NCBI RefSeq assembly: GCF_028769735.1
Contig: NC_088172.1
Location: forward strand, 36,081,897-36,145,896
Reading direction: 5' to 3'
DNA length: 64,000 nt
Source of the DNA: Zonotrichia leucophrys gambelii
Taxonomy: Eukaryota; Chordata; Aves; Passeriformes; Passerellidae
Both the position numbers and the translations under genes were made by a program. Each line of letters starts with the position of its first letter. Position 1 is the first letter of the stretch. Under the pieces are notes generated by a model. It saw only the letters and a list, made by a program, of their open reading frames with translations, ran no database searches and was not told the origin of the DNA. Positions 1-9,356 of the stretch are shown here, one piece after another.

Positions 1-96
1 CAATGACTGAACCTGCCAGAAGGTTCCTGTCAGAAATAATGTGACTTGGTTATATTGAAATGCTTGTTAGACTTTTTCCAAATACTGTGTTAACAG

Positions 97-666
97 GTGG
101 TTGCATGCCTCCCAGAAAGATGGTTCCAAGATCTCAAGGGTGGATCAACTCTCCCTGAATTACTGAACTTCAGCCAGCACTTGCTGCAGTGTGCCCGTGC
201 GCTACACAAGGACAACCACAGGTGATGGATGAGACTGTCCTTGAGATTCAAGTGCTTCCCCAAATACTTTGTGTTAAAATTTTTTAAAATTCCTTAAACA
301 CCTTGTTATTTGACACTTTAAAGTATGCTCATGTCATGTATATATATATATATATATACCTAAAAGAAAAGATGGAGTCTAACGTAAAGGAGCACTTGAG
401 CAGTCCTTGTTTACTGTGAGAGTTTGAGATGGTTGACATTGTGTGCTGTTGATGATCAGGATAGCCAAGATCAGGAAACAAAAATTATAGTTTAGACAGG
501 TTAATAAAAGTGCTGCTATATTTTAATTTTTTTTTTTTTATTCTTAAATAGTGATGAAACAAAAGAAGTTCTTCTCCTGCTGGTGAAAATTGGAGCTTTG
601 CATATTGTAGAAGACTTCATTGAAGAGCATAAGCTTGAACACTTTAAAGCAATGATTGGGAAATAG
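97..666 (+). CDS. GCFC2: GCFC2, last two coding exons (3' end of gene)
   Basis: Two exons of a gene that continues left of the window. Exon A, 97-221, follows an acceptor ending TTAACAG and ends in CACAG|GTGATG. It reads in frame from VVACLPERWF to ARALHKDNH plus two bases. Exon B, 552-666, follows TTCTTAAATAG; its first base completes a Ser codon, and it then reads DETKEVLLLL ... HFKAMIGK and stops at TAG (664-666). The acidic/leucine-rich C-terminus and the convergent neighbour MRPL19 identify it as GC-rich sequence DNA-binding factor 2, a GCFC-domain nuclear protein. The family is known from the intron-lariat stage of the spliceosome. Phase (2 then 1) joins exactly. The intron between the exons is 330 bp and carries a (TA)n run. 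The identity rests on the C-terminal sequence plus synteny with human 2p12; the paralogue PAXBP1 is the alternative but has a different neighbourhood. Confidence 0.82.
339..358. repeat. (TA)n microsatellite in the last GCFC2 intron
   Basis: About ten uninterrupted TA units lie in the 330-bp intron between the two GCFC2 exons. A run of T and A at 520-540 just before the final acceptor forms its polypyrimidine tract. Confidence 0.9.
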
Positions 667-1345
667 AAAGTTTTGAAGGAATGCTTACATTACTGAAACA
701 AGCCACAGTGAACCAGTTCTAATATGAAATTTAATTAGTGGATCCTGCCTACTCAGAGGTAGTGGTAGTCACTCTCTTGGTATTAAATACATGAGGTGTT
801 TTTTCAAAATGTCTTTTACAGCCATCTACTCCTAGATTAGGGAATATTTAGAAATTGCAGTTGTCAAAGCATTGGTTCAGGCATTCTAAAATGTGTGACA
901 GTGCTTTAGTGCTGTATCCTTCTTGAATGGAATCCTGCAAACTTGTGCCTGTGAACTTCACCACTGCTGGCCAGCAGACAGCTTGACAGGTTATTTTCAG
1001 TATTAATTGCCAAATACCATTCTGACTCTGCAGTCACTGAGCTCTTCTGACTTGTGGCCCACAGGGATTTTTGGTGGGGTTATTGTTCAGCCATTCCTAG
1101 TGAAAAGCATTCATGATGCCCCTGATACAGAAACAAGGGGGGTCAGTGTGCAGGTAAAGAATCAGGATTTTCATCACAGACACTGTGATAACAGAACAAC
1201 TTACTTTCTAGTAACTGGAGTTCTAGAAATCTCCCTTTGCTTCCCAGTAAGCTCTACAGAACTTTACTTCTTCATCCTTATTAGGATATTATTTCTAATG
1301 TTTTGTAATTTTGTATATTTGCAATAAATATTGTTACAGAATAAC
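667..1345 (+). other. GCFC2: GCFC2 3' untranslated region
   Basis: Non-coding sequence after the GCFC2 stop codon. A canonical AATAAA at 1323-1328 gives the expected cleavage site near 1340-1350. A second AATAAA at 1573-1578, in a very AT-rich stretch with several TTTTTGT/TATTTT elements, could give a longer 3' UTR reaching about 1600. The 106-codon open frame at 1007-1327 lies inside this UTR and has no support as a gene. Confidence 0.65.
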
Positions 1346-1999
1346 AGGGATGTTTCATTGTAAAAATTGTAATGCATCACAGAATCTATGTTTGTGACTA
1401 TTTCTCCAAAATCTTCTGGGAATAGAATTTAACTCTTGTAGACTTAATCTTTACGCCTTCTTTTTATATTTTTTTTAAGTTAAAAAGATATTTTTGTAAA
1501 ATATTTTAATTGTAAATAGGTTTGATCAGTATTACAGATGAAAGATTAAAAATAATTTGGTTTGTTTTTGAAAATAAAATATTTTACTGTGGTAATGACT
1601 CTTACAGCTCAGTTCTTTAACATGTGACAAAATGTTTTTAAGTTGTATGAAAAAAAGCCCCTCCAGCTCCACTAACTTACAGCAGCTTCAGGACTTATGT
1701 TGCAAATAATGCTTTCTAATAATCAGTTTCTGCTGTTTTCCATCTCAGAATGCCAACAAAAATGCAACTGCTGATCAGCAATCACCACAAGCTCATGATC
1801 TCATTGCTTTTCCCTTGTTCTGCTTTGCCTCATCCCAGCCTGTCTCTAGCACCAGCCTTGTGCCATGACAAATATGTAATTGATGTTCTGTCACAATTTA
1901 GCTCTGTAGATGTTTGTTTCTGGAAGAAAGATTCCTTGTAATGACTTGTAGGCGTTGAGAGGGCAGTGGACACTTGAGCCACAGAAATCTGTTCATGCT
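1346..1999. other. Intergenic gap between convergent GCFC2 and MRPL19
   Basis: About 650 bp separates the proximal poly(A) signals of the two convergent genes. It is AT-rich and I see no gene in it. If GCFC2 uses its distal signal at 1573, the gap shrinks to about 400 bp. Confidence 0.6.
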
Positions 2000-2123
2000 G
2001 AAATCTGGAAAGGTTAACTTTATTGTTGCTTTGCCCATCTATATACAAAACTTGACAACAGATCATCCATACAGTAAACTAAAAATATTAATTTTCTCAG
2101 GAATTCTAGAGTGCAAAATCCCA
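2000..2123 (-). other. MRPL19: MRPL19 3' untranslated region with poly(A) signal
   Basis: On the minus strand the MRPL19 stop codon (TAA, 2126-2124) is followed by about 100 bases and then a canonical AATAAA (complement of 2019-2024). This implies cleavage near 2000 and a very short 3' UTR. Confidence 0.75.
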
Positions 2124-5100
2124 TTATTTTTCAAGTTCTTCACTCAGTTCTTTCCGAATCTTTTCCTCTATTTTTGAAGTATCATATTCTCTCAGCATGT
2201 CAAACTCCAGCCATGGCTGGCTCCATTTCTGTGCTGCTTTCATTTTATGTTCTGGTAGCTCGAACTTGATTCCTTTTATATTGTATTTGGGTCTTTCCCA
2301 CCGTTTTGACCATGGTTTAGGTTTCATTCGTACCTGCACCTAGAATGAAAGATTAAAAATTTTTAAAACCCCAAAACAATAAAAAGTACTGAGAGAGTAG
2401 ATTTTTTATTATCTTAGCAAAAGGTGACAACTGCTGCTCTAACAGGAGGAAAGTAAGAGAAAACTGACGAATCTGTCAGTGTATTTAGTAACTACTAATT
2501 TATGATTGTTATTATAGTATCTTGTAACACTTTTTAATTAACACTGTCTTGATTTATCACAGAGTCCTTAACTGAAACATAAACTGAAGCTAACTCATCT
2601 TCTCTAGTTTTGCCCCTTATTAAGAAAAAAATAAAAGTAGCACGAGAGGGAAAGGGAGGAATTGCCACACTGAGTTTCTACACAACACTAGCAGGGTCTG
2701 ATGGTTTCTGGATCTTCCCCAAGATGCAGATTTTAGGTGACTCTTCCATCTTTCTTACCTTGCTTCCTGACACCAAGCACTCCTGAATCACTAACTACAT
2801 TAACAAAAACATTCCTGTAAGAAAAGCTTTCCCTTCTGCACAGTTCTACAGAGGAATGTGGAGGCTGCTCCTTTTTGTGTATCTTCAAAATGAACTCCAG
2901 AGGATGGTAGGTGTTTACATTCTCACCATTCTTTCATTATAGAAAATAGCACAAAGACTTGCAAGATTTTATCTACTTTTGTCACCCTGATGTAGCAAAG
3001 AGCTGCTCCAGCCTGCCAGGATAAGTCATAAATAGAAGCTGTAAACAATGCTGTGCTTTGCCCCTGACACACATGGCTCCTACCTTGTTCACAGGGATTT
3101 CCTCGTGCTCCATGCGAGGCACAGGTTTCATGTTGACATCGACAGTGCTGTACTCGGGGAGGGCGTCCCGCAGGTACATCAGGTTATCATCCAGCCTCTT
3201 CTCCAGCTTCAGCACCTCGATGGCCTGGATGCGAGGGCTGTACAGTTCATAACAGATTTCAACCCCTTAGAGACAGAAAGACTGCTTTAATGCAACAAAT
3301 TCAGGAGCAGAATTGCTTCAGTTACACATTTCTGTATCATTGCAAACTGCTGTTTAGTCCTCAGAGCACTGCAGTGCTGTGTGCAGTTGTGATTGTACTT
3401 GTGCACTGTGTCTGCACATTTCTTTGTAAATCAAATCTTTGAAGCCATTCTGTATAAGAGACTTGAATTAATTTAAGGAAGATGAGCTTGGGTTTTCAAC
3501 TTTATTTCCTTTTGGTTACAATGGCTGTTATTCATGCACCTCAGTGTAGGTGTAGTGTGTATGAAGAGACACCCACCCCTTTCATATTTGCCCTCAGAAC
3601 TCCACTATTTGCACTGCCCCTGATTTTGTCATAATCCAGAATATGAACCTGTGATAAAACTCTTCTAATCTGTTGCTTATTAAAACAGTTCACACCTACA
3701 TCCCTAGTTCATGAAAACACACAGTGCTCAAACTGGGCAGGTATTAACATAAACCCAGGCTCAGACATAAGCACAACCTTCACAAAATGTCTAAAAATTA
3801 CTGTGCAATTCCATACCTTCAAGTACAGAGCATATCAGCATTTCTGTGTACTCAGTTTTAAACTTGCACACTACTCTAACAGGCAGATTCATACTTTCAC
3901 TTCAATCTGCTGTTTTCCTCCCCACAGACTCAATTTCTACAACATAACACATTTTTTGCTGAACACTTGTGTCACAAGACATATTTTATGAAAAATCCTT
4001 TCGTTAGGATCTTTTCTCCTGAGAAGCTGAGAGGCCTCAGAAACAAAATGTAAACAATGATTATCTGCTGTTGTGGAATGCAGGTGCATCTTTGATTGGT
4101 CTCATGTGGTTGTTTTTAATTAATGGCCAATCACAGTCTGGCTGTCTCGGACTCTGGTCAGTCACAAGATTTTATTATCATTCTTTTTTATTCCTTGCTA
4201 GCCTTCTGATGAAATCCTTTCTTCTATTCTTTTAGTAAGGTTTTAGTATATAATTTTTTAATATAATATATATTATAAAATAATAAATCAGCCTTCTGAA
4301 ACTGGAGTCAAGATTCTCATCTCTTCCCTCATGCTGGGACCCCTGTGAATACCACCACACACTTGCAGCACAATTAGCACATCTGCAGCCCCACCTTGGT
4401 CTTCTATGACATTGCGGAGGACAAAGGTGGCGCCGAGCCCGGTCCCTCCCCTCTGGATGCAGATCCCCACAAAGCGGCTGCTTTTGTCACCGGCCAGGGG
4501 ATTCGCAGTCGTCACGGCCAGTATACTGCCTGCCAGAAAATGAATTAGAATTAATAGCTAGTATGTTAATTTAATGTGTTCATAAACAGTTAGTATGTGC
4601 CAAAATGTGGAAGGAATCAGGCAAAGTGCCTCAATTCAGGTGCATTTTGAAAATACTTTTGCTTCCCATCAAAACTGCCAGAAACAGAAAAAACTGCAAA
4701 GGTGACCTGAATTAATATAGCCTGATACTGCAGGTTAACTGCAAACTTTCTTCACCTTTATTTTTTGCTCTTCCCAATCCAAATTGAATATAATTAATCT
4801 AATGTATTTTTTTTCCTTAGCTCTACTGGTAAACCATATGCTCAAGTGCCAGGATTGAAAAATATCCACATAAGGATCACATTAGGATTACTATTTTAAT
4901 TAATCAGGATGTAAATATGAGATTAAAATATGAAGTGTTACATATAGAAACACATCCAGTTGATCTAACACACTTGAGACTTTATGTTTTATGCTATTCT
5001 ACATATGACCACACCCCACACAATGTAAAATACTGCCAGAATCACAAAAGTTTTAGTGCTGACACTTACCAACATAGAATTCTGGGATGTTGAAAACTTT

Positions 5101-7115
5101 TCTTCTCTGTATCATATCCCTTCTTTCTATGTAGTATTTAAGAGGATCTTTTCTCCCTCTGGGAGGTATAAATTCAGGGCTCAGGAACCTGTAAGAAAAG
5201 CCAAACTTTTAGAAGTATGAAACAAAAGCATTTGCATAAAAAATATGAGACAATTTCAAGTACTTGGCCTAAGAATTACTAGCTGTTGCCTTTTCAGAGA
5301 TATGAACTGCAGTTCTCTGAAGTCACCAATTTTATTTAGTTTTGATGTCTAAAAGGATTTTTTGGTGGGGTTTTGGGTTTTTATGTGGCTTTTTTGTTGT
5401 TGTTCTTTTGAACAGATTTTTTCCCAAACCAGTAATACGTGTTGGTCTCAGAGGAGCTGACTGAAAGAGGCCAGTTCAATTAGTGCTGTCACAGCTTAGA
5501 AACAGGTTATTTCATGGTTTAATTGTAATCACCATGACTGAAAACTTACTATTTGTTGTCCTTAATAACAGATATGGAAGAATCTATTCCAGTTTTCACA
5601 AATTGATTCTGCAGGACACACCACATAAATGTCCTTTTGTGTTACAGAAGCTTAAACAGACGGGTAAAACTATTTTTTGCTACTAAAAAATTAAACCATG
5701 CCGAAGAATTTCCCCATTAACCTCAGTTATTGACTGCACAGCTGAGTGCATATTTCTTGACATTGAGTGAGAACCATTTCCAAGAGATATTTGGATGTGC
5801 TCACTCTGGTTTGGATGGCAAGACCACATGCCCTCAGAGCAGACAGATGAAGGTGAACTCAATTCAGTTGTACAGATGCATCTTAAAAGTCCTGGATCTG
5901 GCCAGGAGAGAAGTGCCCAACAGAGAGGAGGACAAATGCAAATCTGCCCTACAAACTTTATGGGGCTGTGGGGGCAGCAGAGGTTCTGGCTGGTGCTGCT
6001 GCCCACAGGCAGCAAACAACACCAAACCTCCTCATGATCTTCAAAGTGAGGTTTTGGAGGGGGCAGATGAATAATACAGTGCCACCACTTTTCCCCCAGA
6101 CACAGCACTGCACTATAAACCACTGGGTCATTTAAAGCTGTGCAAATTTGGTTTAAAACCCAGGCAGGTTGTGGATGCCCCAATCCTGGAGGTGTTCATG
6201 AACAGGCTGGATGGGACTTGGAGCAAGCTGCTCTAGTGGGAGGTATCCCTGCCCATGGCAGGGGGTGTTGGAATGAGATGATCTTTAGGTCTCTTCCAAC
6301 CCAAACCCTTCTGTGATTCCATGAAATGGGTTGAGGTGACATCAAAAGTACCCAGAATGAGACATCTCATGAAGGCTACCAGAGATATCAGGTCCCTGTC
6401 ACAACCAGCACTGAAGTCCAAGGCAAAGGCAGACACAGGACCTGTGTCACTGTCACAAAGACATGCCTTTAACAGACATGATCTCCCACATTAACCCCAA
6501 ATCTGCAAAACTATTTACTGCTCTATGGTTTTTTTTCCATGTTTCATTGCTTTCAGGAACTCCAGAAACAGTATTTTAAGGTGCTTTGAGCATATTCCAA
6601 CTCAAATGTCTTTGCTAGAATTTTACAAACTGTGTTGTTTTTTCTTTTTTGTTATAGTAATTCCTTGATTCTTTAAGTGAGTGCTCACACAGTGAGAGCC
6701 CGAGCACGGCAGGTGAGCAGCGGGACACCCTCACCTGCTCTCCTCCTTCTTCGTCTTCCTGTCGATAATGACGGGCTTCGGAGGCGGCTGGAATTTCGGT
6801 GGCTTTCCATCGCTGCTCCCTCGATACCCCGATAAAGAAAAACACCCTGTAAAATACAACAGAACGTTTAACACACCCGTGATTTCAAGTTTAACCTCTC
6901 CCCACCAAAGCAGGGCATGGCACCACAACCCGCCCGCCAGGCCAGGAGCCTCCTCCCCCCCGCTCTGTGGGCCCGGGAGGGCAGGAGGAGGGCGCGGGGC
7001 CCGGGAGAGGATCGGAGGAGGCTCGGGGGTGAGGGCGAGGGCCCGGGAGGTGCTCACGGCCGGGCAGGGCGATGGCGGCACCCCTCGACACCAGCCTCCC
7101 ACAGGCGGCCGCCAT
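2124..7115 (-). CDS. MRPL19: Mitochondrial ribosomal protein bL19m, complete, six coding exons
   Basis: Coding exons in transcript order: 7115-7058, 6846-6735, 5188-5070, 4529-4395, 3265-3084, 2339-2124. Every intron is GT-AG and the phases join (58+112+119+135+182+216 = 822 nt, 273 aa; human is about 292). The protein is a component of the large mitoribosomal subunit. Residues 1-31 (start [12 protein letters not shown]) have four Arg and no acidic residue, typical of a mitochondrial transit peptide. The stretch [11 protein letters not shown] (about 38-48) and then FLSPEFIP (58-65) lead into the bL19 fold: [14 protein letters not shown] (about 91-104), [15 protein letters not shown] (about 118-132), LEKRLDDN (about 162-169) and [10 protein letters not shown] (173-182). 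The C-terminal extension includes [16 protein letters not shown] and [13 protein letters not shown]. The start codon is the first ATG in the CpG island, and ATGGCGGCC overlaps a YY1-like motif. I see no frameshift or missing exon. It is convergent with GCFC2 as in human. Confidence 0.95.
2340..3083. other. MRPL19 intron 5
   Basis: A 744-bp intron between the fifth and sixth coding exons. I see no repeat family or RNA gene in it. The ORFs that overlap its edges are frame shadows of the exons. Confidence 0.8.
3970..4359 (+). mobile_element. Solo LTR of an endogenous retrovirus in MRPL19 intron 4
   Basis: A 390-bp element starts TGTCACAAG and ends CCACCACA, flanked by the 6-bp direct repeat CACTTG (3964-3969 and 4360-4365). 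TG...CA ends, target-site duplication, an AT-rich TATA-like zone (about 4245-4280) and a late AATAAA (4282-4287) followed by GCCTTCTGAAAC define an LTR in + orientation, antisense to MRPL19. Its text resembles a high-copy LTR family I know from songbird genomes. No internal gag/pol/env sequence is present, so this is a solo LTR left by LTR-LTR recombination. The family name is not certain. Confidence 0.85.
4530..5069. other. MRPL19 intron 3
   Basis: A 540-bp AT-rich intron. No repeat family or gene seen. Confidence 0.75.
5189..6734. other. MRPL19 intron 2
   Basis: A 1546-bp intron. It contains T/G-rich low-complexity DNA at 5355-5420, a stop-poor stretch at 5683-6183 that is open on both strands but has no recognisable domain, and a CR1 3' tail at about 6185-6325. 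Confidence 0.75.
6185..6325 (+). mobile_element. CR1 LINE fragment, 3' tail
   Basis: The sequence reads as the CR1 3' UTR end in + orientation: GGAGGTGTTCATGAACAGG ... GTGTTGGAATGAGATGATCT ... CTTCCAACCCAAACCCTTCTGTGATTCC. It is heavily 5'-truncated, as is usual for CR1, and lies antisense in MRPL19 intron 2. Confidence 0.88.
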
Positions 7116-7560
7116 GACAGCTGCGGCGCGGCCGCTACGGCGAGCGCGGGGGGACAAAGCGCGGCGGGACGGAGAGCGGGGACGGTGCCGCCTCACGGGG
7201 CGGTGCCAAACTGGAGCAGGTTTGGGTGGGATAGCGGGAGGGAATTCCTCGCTGAGAGGGTGGCGAGGCCCTGGAACGGGCTGCCCGGAGAAGCTGTGGG
7301 CTTCCATCCCTGGAAGCGTTCCAGGCCGGCTTGGAAGGGGCTGGTTTTGTGGGAGGTGTCCCTGCCCCAGGCAGGGGCTGGAAGGGACGTTACATCCCAG
7401 CCCGTTCTGTGATTTGGGGATGAAGGGGAACAGAGCGGCCCCTTTCGCCTCCACCCCTCAGGGCGATTCGGGGGTGGCAGGAGGCCCCAGAGCAGGGGAG
7501 AGGGGCAGGGGCTGGCCCTGGATGCGGAGCTGGGGCTCCCGGTGCATCCCCGGCATCATC
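6890..7560. promoter_or_regulatory. MRPL19: CpG island and promoter of MRPL19
   Basis: The densest GC and CpG block in the window. It covers MRPL19 intron 1, exon 1 and the region upstream of the start codon (7115). There is no TATA box near the start codon. ATGGCGGCC at the start codon lies in a YY1-type context, common in nuclear genes for mitochondrial ribosomal proteins. Part of the GC-rich DNA on the upstream side is a CR1 tail (7218-7420). Several overlapping long ORFs here (up to 214 codons) exist only because stop codons are rare in GC-rich DNA. Confidence 0.8.
7218..7420 (+). mobile_element. CR1 LINE fragment at the MRPL19 promoter
   Basis: Typical CR1 3' text: GAGAGGGTGGCGAGGCCCTG, GAACGGGCTGCCCGGAGAAG, CATCCCTGGAAGCGTTCCAG, GGTGTCCCTGCCCCAGGCAG, ending in CAGCCCGTTCTGTGATTTG. 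It has kept an unusually high CpG content, probably because it lies in an unmethylated island about 100 bp upstream of the MRPL19 start codon. Confidence 0.88.
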
Positions 7561-7602
7561 ACAACTCAGCACAGGCACACTGTAGGAGCTCCTTGGACAT
7601 CA

Positions 7603-7636
7603 CAGAGGTTATGAATTCACCAGAGGTTATGAATTC
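7603..7636. repeat. 18-bp tandem duplication
   Basis: CAGAGGTTATGAATTCAC is followed directly by a second copy lacking only the last two bases. It lies just outside the CpG island. Confidence 0.85.
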
Positions 7637-8954
7637 TGGCTTTGCCACGTGAAAGTGGTGGTGTGTTTTCCAGGAACACACTTCTGTGTGTTTTCATGAT
7701 AAAAGCACTCAACTAAAATTTTTTTTCGAGGCCATTCTGTCCATAATTCAGATATCCTGCAGTCCCAGTGCTTTTCACCAAGATTAGTTTAGAAATTATT
7801 ATATGCAAAAGTACTGTTGAGATATCTTTAATATGTTTGTGTCAGTCAGGTTTCCTTGGCCATCAGTCTGGATTCAATTAGTGCCTACAGAGGCAGGAGG
7901 AAGGTGAATTGTAAATGCAGGTCTATAAATAACACCCCGCAGTTTAAACTTTGCAGAGATTCGCTTCAAAATATCCCTGACCCCATGAGCTAATTAGATC
8001 CATCATGTTATCCGTGATGTTCCCCCAACCTTATTGTTTGCAGATGACTGCCCAAGCCCCCTCATTAACACGAATAATTTCCTACTTTGTGATCTGGTGC
8101 TTGGCTTCTCAACTGTGCTTCAGCAGACGATAAAATGTGTAGAAAACAAGTCACAGGTTTCTGTAATCTGGTTAACAGCTAGTTAATCAGCAAGACATGG
8201 ATGGGACAGAAGAGGGCACTCTAACTCTTAAAATACAAAAAAATCTCCACTACTGAGCGCACACACTCCTCAAGTTTAATTTTTTTTTTTTTTTTAATGT
8301 TCTTATCCGTTATGTGAGCACTATTAAAAAGGTATCATAATATTTTTCAGGGGGCGAGGAATCATCATGTAGGGGTAATTCCAATACCTTAATGGTGATT
8401 GAGGAGATAACAAAATAGCTGTGAGGAGATAAAATAGCTGTAAGGAGTTGTGTGGGCTATGACTTGGGAAATTACAGATTTGTAGCTCACAACTGTCTTT
8501 ATGGAAGAGAATTGGATGTTTCAGTGTCAGGGAGTCACTTTTAACTCCCTGACTGACCACTTTGGATTGCAGGCTAACAAAACCACTCTGATGGGCTGGA
8601 ACTGCCCTGAGCTCAGGGAACTTCCCCTGAGGTGCCCTACAGGGCCTAGAAACTTGTCCCTGTGTATTTCCCAATTCCTGCATGGGTTGTTGAGGCACCC
8701 TGGCATCAAGGCACTGGAACATGTGTTGTTTGATCTCTTTTTCAGGAACAGCTTTCTTGAGTTTGAAATGCAGGGGCAAGACACTCCCCTCGAGTTTCTT
8801 CATTCTGTCACATCAGACAGAAGGAGAAGGGCTGCCTCCCTATTCTTCTTGCCTATATAACAAAATCTATGAGAATATGAATCGCTTTACTGTCACTGGG
8901 ATAGGGTGAGGCTCATAAATGAAAGGCATCACTGTTCTCAGGTGATACAACAAA
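7637..8954. other. Intergenic DNA, no gene seen
   Basis: Moderately AT-rich. It holds a T16 tract (8280-8295) and an imperfect short duplication around 8405-8445 (GAGGAGATAA / AAATAGCTGT repeated). I see no splice-flanked coding exon. Confidence 0.6.
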
Positions 8955-9356
8955 GGAGGGCAATAAAGATGGTGAAGGGCCTTGGGGGGAAGCCCCATGA
9001 GGAGTGGCTGAGGACACAGCTTGTGCAGCCTGGAGAAGAGACTGAGGGGAGACCTCACTGCAGTTACAACTTCTGGTGTGGAGAGAGGAGAGGCAGAGGA
9101 TGATCTCTTCTCTCTGGTGACCAGTGACAAGCCCTGAGGGAATGGCCTGAAGCTGTGTCAAGGAAGGTTTGGGTTGGATGTTAGAAAAAGGTTTTTCCCC
9201 CAGAGGGTGGCTGGGCGCTGGAACAGGATCTTCCCCAGGGAAGTGGTCACAGCACCAGCCTGACAGAGTTCAAAAAGTATTTGGATGATGCTCTCGGGCA
9301 CAGGATGGACTTGATGATCCTTGAGGCTCCCTTCCAACACAGCTTATTCTGTGATT
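8955..9356 (+). mobile_element. CR1 LINE fragment, about 400 bp
   Basis: In order along CR1: CAATAAAGATGGTGAAGGG, GAGGAGTGGCTGAGG, CAGCCTGGAGAAGAGACTGA, GGTTTGGGTTGGATGTTAG, AGAGGGTGGCTGGGCGCTGG, then the 3' end TTCCAACACAGCTTATTCTG. The short ORFs here on both strands are CR1 sequence. Confidence 0.9.

Noticed and set aside
1007..1327. 106-codon + strand frame
   Set aside because: Lies wholly in the GCFC2 3' UTR and ends at its poly(A) signal.
3048..3290. + strand frames over 3.05-3.29 kb
   Set aside because: Antisense shadows of MRPL19 exon 5; the minus-strand frame matches the protein family and has proper splice sites.
6615..6845. 76-codon minus-strand frame
   Set aside because: Wrong frame of MRPL19 exon 2; the in-frame reading gives [11 protein letters not shown], conserved in bL19m.
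6768..7614. Overlapping frames of 123-214 codons around the MRPL19 promoter
   Set aside because: They lie in the CpG island where stop codons are rare, overlap MRPL19 exons 1-2 in other frames or strands, and include CR1 sequence.
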